A stretch of DNA of 64,000 bases, from positions 12,911 through 76,910 of the forward strand of contig NMRB01001319.1 of NCBI GenBank assembly GCA_002633025.1, given 5' to 3'. The translations under genes and the position numbers were made by a program. The notes under the pieces are model-generated. The model saw only the letters and a list, made by a program, of their open reading frames with translations, ran no database searches and was not told where the DNA came from. The stretch comes from Notospermus geniculatus. Lineage: Eukaryota > Nemertea > Pilidiophora > Heteronemertea > Lineidae. Shown piece by piece: positions 14,201-27,443 of the stretch. Position 1 is the first letter of the stretch. Each line of letters opens with the position of its first letter.

Positions 14201-17200
14201 AGCAGGGCAGGTCATATATTTCCTGCATACTGATAGTGATGTCGTCAACAAGATGACTGCCAGAGCACACAAAATAGCACATCAAAATGATGTATACATG
14301 TACTTGTACTTTACGTCAGCCCTTTTTTGATTGGTTTATTGGAGAAAGCTGCGCCGGTGAAAATGGCCTTCGTGATTCTGATTGGATAGAAGCGGGGACT
14401 GGTCATACATTTCTCGCATTGTGACACTGATTTCCTGAACATGTTGTCAACAAGATTACTGCCGGAGACACGAAAAATAGCACATCCAAAATGATGAAAT
14501 CTTATCTACGAGCATGTTGCTGGCTCGGAAAGTTATTGAGTCACTCGCCTTAAGAAATCAATTAGAGTGTCCGTCCATACGCCAAGAAATCAGTGGCAGA
14601 GACTGAAATGGCTCCATTAACACTGATGGCTGATAACTGGCAGTGAACACTGTAAGTGCATGTTGGCATCTCCCATGGGGAGGTTCGAAAATCTGACAGA
14701 TGGCGGAACGAAACTCCTTGAAGAAGTTGTCATTTGATCAGTGGCGATCGAGCATGGCACCCCTGCAGAGTTACCCCCTTCACCGACCACTAATGGCACA
14801 TGATTTTCAAGGATTTCTTTCAACTTTGTCCCTCTTGTCTTTTGCGACCCTCGCAACCCTTCAAAATATAGTACGGCAAAGCTAGGAATCCACCATTGAT
14901 TTTCAAGCTGATTTTGCGTTGCGACTTGCTTTGCAACTGGGTTGCGTTGCAACTGGGCACTCGATCGCCGTATTGGACTCGCTACACGTGATTTCCACCA
15001 ATGGGGAAGATGTGGTCAATTTCAGTCGGCGACCGGTATCAGTTCCTTGCGATCGTATTCAATCGCAGGTAGTATTGCAAAGCAAGTCGCAACGCAGAAA
15101 CTCAGGAGTAGATTCCTAAAAGTATTCAAAGAGTTCGTTAAGTTAACGAATGCTGGACCACAGGATGAAGTAAAATAGGCGGACTATCATCGGACCAATT
15201 CTAAACCTATCTGTGTGATTTCCTTTTTGTGGCCACCATATTTTTTTGTTCAAATTACAGCCCCGAAGTGGATATACTACTAGGCAACTCGCTCTACCAC
15301 TCTACATTAGTATTTAGAGTAAAGCGCACCAAGTGGCCCCCAGTGTCACTTTCACCAAAAACTACAATGACACAGTAAACATATGGTGATTTAATTTCGT
15401 TCATTGTCCCCCTATATATGTCTGCTACTATAAACCTACTATCACATGAATACACTCTTTTGTTGTCCTGATCCAATTTGGTCACTATTTTCCTCCAATC
15501 TCTCTGCAATATGAAACTCCATTCAAACCGAGTTATCCCTGCCATTAATATTTATAGTCCGGTTACCCCCCTAAGGATCACAGACCCCAAAGGGTTGCGT
15601 GTCCATTTTCCTGTATGAGCTGTGGTTGTGGCTTGACTTGTAGAGAGGCCGAGTCTCTCAAGTCATACTGGCCAAGGTTGGCGCCGCCGTCTTGTATAGA
15701 ATTGCTTCATTATTGCAGACCCTTCTTGTGTTTTGTCGCCAGGGTGTCCAAGGGTAACCGAGGGCAATTGTTTTGTGTTCATGGGGGACAGAGAGAGAGC
15801 TGGTAGAGGCTGACCAAAATCGTGTGACAGAACTTGAAGGACTCAATCCTCCAAGGATGCAGAAAATGATGTGGTTACTTGCAATGACCAGGATTTTCAT
15901 GATTGTCAATGTTTCGTTTTATTTCGCTCCTTGCTGTTCAAGAATTTCGCGAGGCCCAACATGGATACTGCTGTTATTTGGAAACAGGCGACGAATCGGT
16001 CATAGTTTTTCCTAAATGTAATCGAAAGTTGCCCCGGAAAAAAACTCAGAAAGAACTTGAAAAATTCGTTAGGTCCGATCTGTGATCGCCATTGGAAAAA
16101 TGCCACTTTTTGTGACTCCCATGGAGTTTGCATCAGCAAAAAACTTGGAAAACAATTTACTTCTTCAGAGGGTAAAATTAGAATCTAAGGCGTGAAATGT
16201 TTTTCGTACATATAGGGGAATACGAATTCGATAATTTTTTAGGGTGAAATACAAGGAATTTGGAACTGGCACCTCAGGGGAGGTATAAAACAAATTCCAA
16301 CATCAGAAAATGTTGATGTTGTATGAAGCAGTTTGCACGTAAAAGTACTTTCTGGGAGAGTATAAGGGACTTTGTGTCCCCAGGCTATGCGGCTCTGTCT
16401 GAGTGCTGAGAGACACTCGTGGAGGCAAAGTTACATCCAAGTGCACCTCCCCACAGGAGGACTTTGCTAGATCGCATTAGTCCTAAGTGGAGTCTTTCAT
16501 AGCAGTTCAGCAGCGGTGATTAAAAACGCGAATAGAGTCAAAGCGGCAAAGCTCTGTCTCCACAATCCGAGTACGCCAAGCAAGCTTTTACCCTGTCGCT
16601 TTATCTTATAATTGGCCAAGGCTTTTGAGAGCGAGTTGTATAAATGTTCACTAGCGTTATCCGCTTTCAAAATAGGATGAAGTTACTAGATTTCCATGTT
16701 TCGCTATCGGCGCGAAACCGTATCCAAGCTGGGATGGCGTCGCCATCTTATAACCACCCGGCTGATCCGGTTCGCGGTAAAAATCGTGCTATCTTATCCA
16801 TCGTTATGTTTTCCTTCGGGGACACGGATTTGTGCGGGAAATTTTAATGTCTCACTTTATCTCATCGTGTGGTTTAAGCTTAGATTGAGTTTTATTCAAA
16901 TTGTCCCTGGGGCTTAGGCAAATTGAAATATTATCTGAGGAAGTGTTTCATGAAACATAACTAAACACAAGTCCAATAGAAGCCGGTGCATGGATTACCA
17001 TTCGTCATTACTCCCGAGAATTGAGGGAAGAAAACTTGAGATTGGCTTTCTTCTCGCAAAGAGACGGTATTTTTCACCCCAAATTATCCCAACAATCATT
17101 CCAATAACCGACAAATAATGAGAAAAATGCAAACTCGGAGAAAAATAAGACTCGCGGATGCGATGTTGCATCACTGGTCCCCATCGTAATGGTTCTATTT

Positions 17201-20200
17201 TCTATTTCATCACATCGACTGCAATTTTCCACAGCTACGCATTTCATTTAAGAGATGTCATTTTCTTTCCCTTCATTTGAGGAGGTCGAGATAAGTGATT
17301 AGGATCTACAGGGAGGAGAGCTGCAACAGAGCGACACGTCTGAAAAAAACCATAACTCATTTTTGTGCGTGCACTATTTTCATCGTTGATTTGTGATTGG
17401 TTGAAGTGATGCGGTCGTGTTCATCCGCAGAAGGTGGTTCGGAAAGGATTCTAGGGAATGTTAACGCAGAGGGCGTAAGGGCGACACTAAAATCTACCGT
17501 CACTCATTATACTAGGGCCTACACCTTAGTATATATGCGTAAAACATAACGCTTGAATCAAGACCAACGAATTCCTCCATCTATCATGTCTATTGTCTGA
17601 CGTCACGTGCAGACGGGCAGCAATCCCGCACAAAATCTCCAAAATTAAATTGACACTTCTCTGTGTGTCCTTCCACAGCGGCACCTAACAACCCCAATGA
17701 ATCGGAGAAATGAAATTTGTCTGATCTACTTTACTCTAGTTGTCTTCATTTCCATGGTAACGTACCTCACAAGCACCTGCCAAGCCGCCAATACAGATCT
17801 AATGGGAAAACGACAGACAGTATGATTACCAAATACTAGCTACAAATCTAATTCATTAGACCGAGTTACGCCAATGAAGTCTGTTTATTGGTCGTAACCT
17901 ATCCTCATTTTATTTCTAAATAATCCCCCAAAGTGATAAATATTTGCGTGCCGCCATCATTGGTTGTTTGCGCGGTAGATGTAATGAAACATCGTTGGAT
18001 AATTATGCACCAGCTATAATGAAACAAGCGATGATAATTGATTCACCCAGAATCAAGACAGGTCGTACAACGTTATTTGGATCCACTTAGCCATGATTAT
18101 GATGCTAATAAAGCTAACATAATTTGTTATAGTTGGTGCGCAATTCCCTGGCTTCTTTTGGGAGCGATGGTGTGTGGTTGAGAGGGACATTTGGCGGCAG
18201 TACTCACGCGGTATAACGCACACCTTGAATGTAAAGCTATTTAAACTCCCAGCGCCGTGGGCTAGCCTTAAATTGAATTCTTGCGATGGATGTATAGATA
18301 GATTAAGCCCATCTCGCTTGACAGTAGCATTCATACAACCCCGTCCCAGGCATCAGATCGACCACCATCTCAGAATATCAGTTTGAAAATCACAACACTC
18401 TCAGTCAAAATTTACGATCACTGAGAAAAAATAAGCAATGGTTCGTTGATTTGGTGGAATTTAGGCTAATTCGAAAATCTCCGCCCGAAATTCATTCCAA
18501 ATTTCTTTCTGTTAATTTTAACAGGATGGAGAAATCCAAGATGGTGGTCTTGGCGGCCATCTTAGATCCTGCTGACGTTAAAGAAGCTTGATTATGATTG
18601 GCCAGCAATGTGTCTCGCATCATGATTGCATGAAGAGAAACTTTCCATTTCAACCTACATTTGAAAATGTCGTCGCCATTGTTCACTTTCATTAGAATGC
18701 TTTTACACCTAAAATGGTCCTTGCCTTTGGCAGAATTTCATGTCGCGGAGTTTGATGAAAACATCACACAAAGAACGTCAGCTGATGTTCGCGAGGAAAG
18801 CTCCGCTGTATAGTGCTTAAAGAAAAAACGGAGAAACATTTTAAAAATGGCATTTGCTGGCAATGTTTCCCTCATCGGTAAAAGCTTTTTCCATCGCTGG
18901 GGACGAGGTCGAACCAGGATGGAAGGGGACGTCTTTCCTGAAGCTCTTAATGTACATTCAAGACATGCTCAAAAGATTTTAGCGCTAACGCGGCTGTCAG
19001 TATTCATTAGGCTTACGATTCCCTCGTGGATAGGAAATGTTTGATGTGAATCTAGAAGAGACTGGGCGAGTAGCCTGGTTGAAGTGATCGCGGCTTGATT
19101 GCCATCCACGGGGGATTCTTGCACGGCATCGCATCATCCGGCTGAGTAGCTCTCGGGATCCCAGGCCGTCGGCGGAGAACCTGGGAAAGGGCCATCAAAA
19201 GTAACGATTTCTTGTGGAAACGTGGACCTCTGATGTGGTCCTCCGGAGAGGCTGGCCAGTCATGCATCGTGTTATACCAGCATGGAATCCCCACCCTGGG
19301 ATCCCCACCTCATATTTAGGTTGTGATGTTTACCACGACAACGCTACTCAATTCTGCTCAAGTATACAAAGAAAATGGCGGCCGTCTGGTGAAACCTGCG
19401 GATGCCTCTTTGGCTATAACTGCCAGTTTCCAAAACTATTGTCTAAAACTACTTCATCTGTGGGCCTACTTCACTGATCATTTGATGATATGACCACCAA
19501 GCATCATGGAACTTGACTGCCAATCACGTCCGTCACCCAGTGACGTCACAAACATGGCGGCGCATGTCACCGACGATAGGTCAACTTTGCTTCTTGTCAC
19601 AGACAAAAGTATACTCAGACGTGAAGATTTTTTCAATCCATCTTCTTAAGTGGCCTAATGTTCCATCCCCGTGACTTAATTTAGTTTGGTCATTTTGTCA
19701 TTCGATGGACCCAGCCATTCGCTTTCACTCCAGCCTCCCTACAGCTTTGAAGTGCTCGACTCAAAGCCCTTGACTACTCTGCAGCAACTTGGCTACTACG
19801 GTGAGGAAACCTCACATAATTTAATTATCCAACCAATTGGTACGGCCTCGTCATTTGGGTATCTATTCATCACGTCAATTATGTGCCTTTGTTAATAGCC
19901 GGATTAGGAGTTCTAATCGTGACAGTGAGCGCACCTGGGCACGCGGCGAAGGGGACTCGAGTGCCGTGATGGAGGGCTGTCGAGGTGAAGGAGGCACGTG
20001 GAAGACATCACCGGCATCCGCTATTTAAAATCTATCAACATATTTCCTCAATCACCGGAACGTGTCCGAACGGAGCCTGACCTGCCACAGGCATGACAGG
20101 GCGGGGACTTGGAATGGGTCGTCGACGCTGCCGCGAGTTTCATGACGTCTGGACGCCATGTCAACTAAATATTGGTGGAGGTAGAATGTTGCTCTTCTCG

Positions 20201-23200
20201 TCTGGAACCTGTGCGACATATGTCTTGCAAATATGGTGTCCTTATAAGGGTTGGGGATGATTTCGAGAAAGATCAAGTCAGTCGTTTGCTAACGACGACG
20301 AAATCGCACCAGGCACAAGGTGTCGAGTTCGAAGAGGATGTTCCGATTGACATCAGACTTACATGTATTTTTATTTTGAGAAAGGTAGGCCTATTGCAGA
20401 GGAAGATTTGTAGAAAGTGCAAAGTATGACGTCGACATGAAGGCAGAAGCCAAAGAGCTGACCGCATTCAATGAAGGCTTCAACAATCTCTCCAGGCAGA
20501 AAATGTCGGGCCGTATAAGCAGAAAACAAAGATACAGTTTGAAAAAGTAATCACACTTCTTAAATGTGTTAAAACCTTATCAAGTGAAGCCGTCTCTTAT
20601 TTATAGATTCTCAGATAATGAAATTTTATTTCGATATCATAAACATGTATCTAATCGAGTCTGAAGAGTCAATCCGCCTGTCCTTCCTCACCTCCATCAG
20701 CCAGATCGGATATTAATGCGATGCAGCCGCAAATTGAATTCGCGATATCGCAGGAAGCGGAGGGGCCGCGCTGATGAGTTTGTCAGGAAGTCAATTTGTC
20801 ATTATCATTCCTAGATCCGTCTAGCGACACGCCCATGTGATTATGGAAGTTTACTTAACGGCCCACTGCGCATGTTCGCAATCGGTGTTGCGGCGAATAT
20901 CGCGTGTAAGAAATCGGATGATCGCTGGTGGTTTAGCCGTGGATGCGTTCTGTCACAAATTGCCCGCCGTGCGCCGGGGAAATGGTGACAAAGACATGAA
21001 AAGGCTCTCAAGGGACTCGGGGAATTCTTCACCGAGCGCTGCGTGCATTTGAAGTAAGCATTTACCTCAAGCCACTAGGAATCAATTAGTCTAGCAAAAC
21101 GACCGTCTCCGAAGGCAAGGCGAATAATATGTGCCATTCGCCTCAGGTCTGGCCACGAAATGAGCTAATTTCTCGCTTTGTATGGAGTCCCTGGAACCCG
21201 AGGGCTGCTTGGCAAATTTTATTGGCTGGGTGTTAGACTGGCTACATTAAATACACCACTACAAGCGGAGATAGGGTGCTGCTCTGTTATTCAATTTACG
21301 ATTTTCGATACATGCAATCTTGCCATTTATCCGGGAAATGTTACAAAGTAAATAAGAAAGCTAGAGTAAAAACGACTGATGCTTTTAGGGGCAAGGCCAC
21401 TGAAAGGTGTTTGTTGATGCTTAGAGAGGCAAGTGAGGGAATGTCAACGCTTCCAATGATCGCCGCGGCGGTGAATTCCAAAGGGCGACTTTACTGCCGT
21501 TAGAGGCCGCCTGTCAGCAGTCCTAGAACGTCACAAATTCTGACGTCACAGAGGTAAGTCATGGCGTCCACGTCATTATGGATGACGTCGTGGCGTCACT
21601 TCTCTGTGACGTCGAATTTCGTGACGTTCTAGGTCCGCTAACTGGTGGTGGTGGCATCTGACGGCAGTAAAGTCTACCATTCAGACCGAAACAGTCACTC
21701 CTGATGCGCCGCCGTCGAACCCGAGATAGACGTCAAAATTCCAGGAGCGTCGAACCCTTCCTGACAATAGAAGTCTCCAGCATAAGGGTCGGCCAGGCCA
21801 AGCATAATTACAGGGCACGCTCATGTTACCTTTAATAAAAGACAGAGAGAGATAGCGGATCTTGAAGGTGCGGACCCTTTCTCCATCGGGAATGGCAAAT
21901 TACTGTTTGTCGTCAGTTCCTCTGTTAAAAGTCATCGGTAGCTCGCGGCGTGATGGGCTCACGTCAGAAGTTGTCGGCTTTTGATAGTCTCTGCCGCCAT
22001 TAAGCGCATCACAACGCGTAAACACGACGTCTAAGTGCCACTTTTTTTCTCCGAGGTTGTTCTTTTTGTTGGAGAAGATGGGTGTCCTCAAGTAATGGAG
22101 GAATCTGCTACTTATGAAAAAAGTCGCTCAGCAAGATTGCTAGCATATTTTAACTCGAGCAGCATTAGAGATTGGAGTGTTCGCTTTGCCATTCTCCTTG
22201 CTAACAACGAAAAATACAAAAATAAGCGACCAACTCTAAAGGCGGTGACAGACTGGTGCGTACGCAGCGCGTCCTGCAGGCGTTCCGCCAATCAGATTCT
22301 TCGTAAGGTGTTTCGGTCGGTGTTACCGCCTCCTTGATTGGTTGAACGCTTCCCGACGCGTTCCTTACGCTTTGTTTTGGTAATTTGGGCAATCAATTCA
22401 CCATTGTTGATTTCTTTACGGTTTACACTTTGACCCATGAACAAATGGCCGAGTTGCTCAGAGAGACAACGTTAAGAACAATGCAGATTGTCAATGACAC
22501 ATTTCACAGGGTAATGTCAATTTCTTTCCTTGGTTCGCGTAAGCACGCTCGGCAAAGACCGCTCATAAGCTCATTACCAATGCACAGGAAACTTATACCT
22601 CAAATGCATTGCGTACACAGAAAGAAGGCGAACACACTAGTTACCAACCCTCATAAAGATAGTGCCTTGGCCTTCATGCCGATACCGTACCCTAAAACAA
22701 ACGACACGGTACCATTAATATGCCTGTCTTAATGGATAAGCCCGAGGCAACCTGAGCAAGGTTCCCCTCTGACCGTGTGCTCCTAGAACTACAAGCTGTT
22801 CTCTTAGCTAAGGTTTCATCAGGCACAGCCGCCCCCAGCACTATATCTGGTGATATCTTTGGGCTGAAACATTTGGCTCAAGGACATGTCTTAAGTCCAG
22901 TCGTCATCCTTCACATCACGAGCTTAGGGACATCGTATTAATAAGATTCCCAGTTATAGTGACAGGTTCCCCCCCCCCCAAAAGGGGTTCTTTTTAACAT
23001 CGGATGAGTCAATGAAAGTGAAAGAGGTCAAAACAGATAGGCCAAATTTCCATCACAACAAACCTTCTGTCGAATCAATGATAGGACTATGGTCAGTTTC
23101 GAGATAAAGGACGCAACAAACCAGTTTTCGCCTCAGTTGTGATTTTATCAAACCAATCATCAACCACAGATCTGAAATCGTCACAACCCTGGGGGAATAT

Positions 23201-24865
23201 CGTTGAACGTTTCGTTGCCCCAGTCCTGATTTTATCAAAACCAAAATGGACTCATGTTGATGTTATCTGAAACCGCCTTGAACGTTACAATATTTTTGAT
23301 TGGCCGTTGTGATTTTATCTTTGACAGTAACAGACGTTTTGTAACATTAGGATTTAGAACAATCGGTGGTGAGGTAGATAGCATTGTTCAACTAGAATAT
23401 GAAATGATCCGCCTGTCACGTGATTGAAAGGTACTCCCGTGAGATAGCGGAACATATGGCGACCAGAGATGACCTGCAGACCAGAATCTGCGAGAAGGAG
23501 GAGGAGACAACACATTATCCTGACATTTGCATATCTATCCCGCACAAAAATCTGGCTATTACAGTTTCATATTTCATCGCAGAATTGTCGGTCAGTTGAG
23601 CTTCCTTCTAATCAGAAGTCAGCTTTTTATCGGGTGCGTATCTCGATGTTGGATGAATCGTGTTGCTCAGGACGCGAGGTGAGCCACAACCACTGATGCT
23701 GAGTAGCAGACGGAGCCAGAAATTGGCAGAAAAGTGATCCAAGTTCCCCTTATTTGTATCTTGCAGGTATGGTTCCAAAACCGCCGGGCCAAATACAGAA
23801 AGCAAGAAAAACAGTTAGCCAAATCTCTGTCACCAGTTATACCGACATGCAACGGGATGATGAGGAATATCTACCCCTCGTCGTCCCGGGGATACCCCTA
23901 TCCCACGCACACCAACGTCAGCAACATGAACATGAGCAGGTAAGAGTTGATTTCGGTTTCATCTCACTGGCCTCATCACACCGGCAACAACGGCGTCTTG
24001 GTCCATGACATGTGGATGCAACGCTACAACATTGCGTCACCCTCATTCCTCTGTTCGGACAATTCGGTGGAAATCCTGATTTTGTTGCATTTACCATGAA
24101 GGCCTACTTCTTTTTTCGTTCCAGGTATCCCCAGATGAACACACCTTACCCACCAGTAGCACAGTTCTCCAGCATGGGCAGTATGGGTAGCACCAACATG
24201 CACGGAATGCCAAGACAAGTACAACAGATATCCATGCCAACAGAATATAACTTGGTAAGCATGGTAAGCCGAAATTGTTTCTAAACCTACAAGTACGATG
24301 GTACCATGACCATGAGACCATTCCGGAATGTTACCACGTGCGCCGAGACACGGTCACTAGTCTACCTCAGCCCTGGCCGGCGATGCTCATGTGCTGTCCC
24401 TTTTATGGGGTACATCAGCCAAACTTCTGAACCACAGGCTAAAGGCGTGTAGGCCTATTGCCTCAGCCCAGCCACTCTTTACCAATGGTCCACAAACAAA
24501 GGAAGTCACCGCATGAGGCGTCCAGGTTGTATACGACAGGCGCTCTACACCCCGAATGCTGGCAACTGTATGTTGGCGACGATGGCAGTGTCTGTACATC
24601 GTGTTTCGCTCTTTCTATGCGGAAGCGAGCGTGTATAAGGGGCAGTCACGTCAAAGATTTCACATCCAAGAACGCATCCTTACCATACCTTCATCTTCGA
24701 AGGTCGGTTACTGTTTCGTGGTTGGTGATGATCAGTCAATCGTTCTAACAAATCTACTTTCAGGATTCCCACGAAGATGATTGGTACAATAAAAGTCTGC
24801 GAGCGCTCAGTATGAACAACTCCCATCCAGGACTTTCGAACCCTGTATTACAATACCAAACATAA
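2289..24865 (+). CDS. Prop-type paired-class homeodomain transcription factor
   Basis: Coding exons: 2289-2421, 9052-9293, 23767-23939, 24125-24254 and 24764-24865; all junctions keep phase (780 nt, 259 aa). The start is the first ATG of exon 1 (MATMAEEQ). The homeodomain is residues 80-139, beginning [10 protein letters not shown] and ending in [15 protein letters not shown], with glutamine at homeodomain position 50. An intron falls between homeodomain residues 46 and 47, as in many paired-class genes. The domain, the following [13 protein letters not shown] block and the C-terminal [14 protein letters not shown] motif are what I recall of invertebrate Prop proteins (the Drosophila CG32532 type). 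Vertebrate PROP1 drives pituitary development; the role here is unknown, beyond likely sequence-specific DNA binding in the nucleus. The donor at 24255 has an alternative nine bases downstream that would add VSM. Exon 1 may also splice to a microexon at 3038. Confidence 0.87.
3038..3052 (+). CDS. Candidate 15-nt microexon of the Prop gene
   Basis: Fifteen bases are flanked by a strong pyrimidine tract ending in TTTTAG and a perfect GTGAGT donor. Inserted between exons 1 and 2 (phase 1 on both sides) it adds five residues, DGFRC, without a stop or a frame change. It would be a cassette exon just N-terminal of the homeodomain linker. There is no transcript proof, so it may be a chance arrangement. 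Confidence 0.45.
6283..7190. repeat. 145-bp tandem satellite with CTCF-like motifs
   Basis: GCCACCTGG(C/T)GGCC recurs at 6298, 6448, 6593, 6738, 6883 and 7173, giving intervals of 150, 145, 145, 145 and 290 (2 x 145). Flanking sequence such as TTGGATGTCCGATCGGGC also repeats, so this is a degenerating tandem array inside intron 1 of the homeobox gene. The complement of the core, TGGCCGCCAGGTGGCGTAA, resembles the CTCF binding consensus. Confidence 0.85.
7400..8729. other. Intron 1 segment, no gene seen
   Basis: Intronic sequence without a supported exon. An open frame at 8266-8532 (+) contains an NPGP tetrapeptide at 8461-8472 that resembles the 2A-like start of some non-LTR retrotransposons, but nothing else of such an element is recognisable. 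Confidence 0.4.
8731..8899. mobile_element. Non-autonomous DNA transposon remnant (hAT-like ends)
   Basis: The element is bounded by CAGGGCTGTAGCTATAG and the imperfect complement ending GTCGCTACAGCCCTG. CAGGG/CCCTG termini are usual for hAT-type MITEs. It is about 170 bp, has no coding capacity and lies in intron 1 of the homeobox gene. I saw no clean 8-bp target duplication. Confidence 0.6.
10296..10505. repeat. 35-bp minisatellite, six copies
   Basis: ATGGCCGACTTGGCAGCCAT repeats with exact 35-bp spacing at 10331, 10366, 10401, 10436 and 10471, plus a first variant copy at 10296. Because 35 is not a multiple of three, all three minus-strand frames stay open and give repetitive pseudo-proteins, which are not genes. 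It lies in intron 2 of the homeobox gene (9294-23766). Confidence 0.92.
11633..11878 (+). repeat. Diverged direct repeat pair
   Basis: Two copies of about 100 bp (11633-11730 and 11770-11878) share GCATTGA followed by an A-run, GGGTCTGATTATTTCAAGGT and CATGTAAT, with ATATAAAC or GTATAAAC. It is an old local duplication in intron 2; no function is evident. Confidence 0.7.
14127..14496 (+). repeat. Tandem duplication of about 190 bp with repeated ATTGG motifs
   Basis: Copies at 14127-14292 and 14317-14496 are offset by about 190 bp and share TTTTTGATTGGTT, GAAAATGGCCTTCGT, TCTGATTGGAT and AAAATAGCACATC. Each copy holds two or three ATTGG (inverted CCAAT) pentamers. The pair is diverged and lies in intron 2 of the homeobox gene. 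Confidence 0.75.
14500..21480. other. Intron 2 of the homeobox gene, no gene seen
   Basis: No exon with family resemblance was found on either strand; the short open frames look random. A regulatory role is possible for an intron of this size in a developmental gene, but I can point to no specific element here. Confidence 0.4.
21487..21674. repeat. Palindromic foldback element rich in TGACGT motifs
   Basis: Outer arms GACTTTACTGCCGT (21487-21500) and its exact complement (21661-21674) enclose inner arms based on CCTAGAACGTCAC and GTGACGTTCTAGG. The body carries TGACGTCA at 21541 and further TGACGT words at about 21582, 21607 and 21621. It is about 188 bp, noncoding and in intron 2. Confidence 0.85.
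22236..22372. mobile_element. MITE copy sharing sequence with 56063-56209
   Basis: It starts CTAAAGGCGGTGACAGACTGG and contains GTTCCGCCAATCA, AGGTGTTTCGGTC and GTGTTACCGCCTCC, all shared in order and orientation with the copy at 56063-56209, whose end is the complement of this start. It is a roughly 150-bp interspersed element. Confidence 0.7.
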
Positions 24866-26166
24866 GGACCTCACATCATAAAGGATTCTATCAATTTTAT
24901 ACCACATTTGATACGCAGAACGGACGAACGAAAGGCAACGTTTGGAGCAACAAAGGTAGCGACCGTCAGCGTAGTCTCGGGCATCCAGCCCTGTGTTGGT
25001 GGTAGTGAAATGTGAGTAGCCATGTGGAACGTTTGTCGGGCAAGCGCGAGACTACCTCCATCATAGGATCGCCGCAGAAAATCGACGTACGGTCAGCGAT
25101 CGGCTCTCACAGATTACGAGTCGGACAAGATTTGTCGGGGAACGATTGGATATCTCATGAGGATATGGTCACGTGTTTATCATTCATCACACATAAACAG
25201 CAACATTTGTGCAATAATTTTGACTCGGCAATGGCGCGCCGAGGCCAACACTGTAGTTCTTGTCGGAACCAAACACTGGCATCGGCCATGTCAGCCAATG
25301 TGCAGTATCGGTAAAATAAATGGAGATATTGGTAGACACTGTTCAGAGTTTTATAAGGGGTTATTTTCTATGATGGTGTGTCGGACTTCGTTACTGACTA
25401 AATAACTTTGAGTTGAATTCTAGTCAAACTTCAAGCATTGAAGTATTTACTTCCATTCTTCAAGGAATATATTCGAACTTTGGAGAGCGAAGAAAAATTC
25501 CTTATGGGGTGCTCCAACCTTGGAGGAATTATACTGACTCCAACTGACCAGGACATTGTCAGCTTCACATATATTCTGAGCAGCCCAATCAAAAGGTGAC
25601 TGAACCATAAATACATGTAGGTTATAGTTTGCAGATGATCCTCCAGAATGGTAGAAGAATCGGATTCCTTTTCTGGAATGTTCTCAAAATTGGACACTGT
25701 AAAACGCCCTCTATCGGCGAATAAGTTTAGTAGGTTCTACCGGTTTCAGAAGTGGTCACGAGCAGTAGGCCAGATCTTTTGGCAAGATTTCACAATGTCT
25801 TCACATCATGGCGACCATGAACGTCACCGTGGAGAGACGGACTTTCGTGGTCTCACGTGATGTAAGATGACGTCATATACGTTAATACGAGTTCAGGGAT
25901 TTGATGATGTCATCACGGGTTGGGTAATAATAGGGTTATTTATTTATCAATTTATTTATATTTGATGTAAATAGTTGTAATAAGTAATTTAAATTGTCTC
26001 GCATATGTGTTAACTGTGACGTTTGTAACTTGGTATTTGTAAGGTCACGTGAAAGATAGATTTGGATGAGATTATCAAAGACTGATACAAGATTCGGCGG
26101 GTTGTAATAAAACTTGTTCAGAAACGAAACTTGTTTTTGACGACAACCGGCCCCAGTCGAAACCTT
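24866..26166 (+). other. Probable 3' UTR and flank of the homeobox gene
   Basis: No gene is seen. AATAAA occurs at 25315-25320 and 26106-26111 on the plus strand, downstream of the Prop stop codon. Either could be its polyadenylation signal; the choice is not determinable here. Confidence 0.4.
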
Positions 26167-26269
26167 GGGGCCGTATGCACCAAACGAAGATTGTCTTGAA
26201 CTCAGGTTGAGCCACACTGTAACTTTTCAACTGAGTTCATGATAATCTTCGTTTGGTGCATACGACCCT
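26167..26269. mobile_element. MITE with GGGGCCGTATGCACCAAACG ends
   Basis: Terminal inverted repeats of about 28 bp (GGGGCCGTATGCACC and complement, extended by AAACGAAGATT) enclose a short centre. It is about 103 bp, the same general type as the hairpins at 827-940 and 54277-54434. Confidence 0.85.
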
Positions 26270-27315
26270 TGGTGTCAGGAAGTAGTATTACCAGACACCT
26301 GAATGAAAGAAATTCCTTGATAATTTATCCGTCAGCCTAGTCAGCATTATTTTGTAAATACCTCCTGTGCCACTCATGAAAATATATGATAAATTTCTAA
26401 AGAACAGTTGCCTTTGTTTGTTCTTTTATATCAGCTGATTCAAAACAAAAGTCTTACAAGCTTCCTCATCTTGGCGTTTATTCTCTTGGCCTCAACAGAA
26501 GGATCTACGAAGCCATGTTGGGGGGGGGGGGGCNTCGCAAACAGTTCAGAACGGAGACTCCATGAGGGTCAAATAGAAGAGTACGGCGGTGCCATACGGC
26601 AGGGAATGACGGGAGGACCTGGAGCCCTTTATGACAGATTTGCAACCTCAACCACATGTGTGGTCCAGCAATGGACCCGAGCAGCTGGAAAGGAAGTGAT
26701 AACCGCAGTGATGACAGCCATATTCCCATCACGTATTAACTGTCACAATGAATGGACACGAGGACATCCTCGAGCCGTGAGTAGGCCTACCGTCGTTTAT
26801 CTCCCCAGAATCAGAACAGAATACCACGCCTACAATCCATAGGCCTACACAACTGAATCCTTTACATAAACCTTCCTAGTTACGAAACAGAACTGCGGAT
26901 CAACAAGATCTTGAGTGAGATGACGTCGGCTGATAGTGCAAAGAACGAAAGGATGCTCGTTGGCTCAATATTAGCAATTGCAAACCCATTTCGATGAAAT
27001 GGAATGGTAACAGACTACGGTATGTTGACTCACAGAAGGACTAATGACCAATAGGTGACCATTGTCCGATACCATTCCTGGCCGACGAGCATCAGCAGAC
27101 AATTTGTGTGAATATCCGACGACATGCCAACCAATTTCCGGTTTGGTTTCGGCATTTTTGTCGGCGACATTCAAGCAAGAAATGAATGCGGGTAAACCTC
27201 GTCAGCAACATGATTTGTACCAATAGAACCGCTGGACTCATGCTATTGATGGTTCCTTCATGTTTATGGAATGATGATGTTCATTGGACTGCCTCTGTGG
27301 CATCGATGGAGATCA

Positions 27316-27443
27316 GGGGTGGCCGCATAGAAACTCCGCTAGCGCTAGCGGAGCCCATCTGCCGATAGTGCTGTACATTTTTCCATGCACTTTAACACCG
27401 ATAGGCTGTCGAAGCACTAGCGGAGTTTCTATGCGGCTACCCC
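27316..27443. mobile_element. MITE-like hairpin, 128 bp
   Basis: The ends GGGGTGGCCGCATAGAAACT and CCGCTAGCG are matched by the complement GTTTCTATGCGGCTACCCC. The noncoding centre carries a second short palindrome (GCTAGCGCTAGC). A non-autonomous DNA transposon is the likeliest origin. Confidence 0.8.

Noticed and set aside
26408-26842. 144-codon plus-strand ORF with a hydrophobic start
   Set aside because: Runs through a poly-G tract with an N, shows no family resemblance and has no exon partners.
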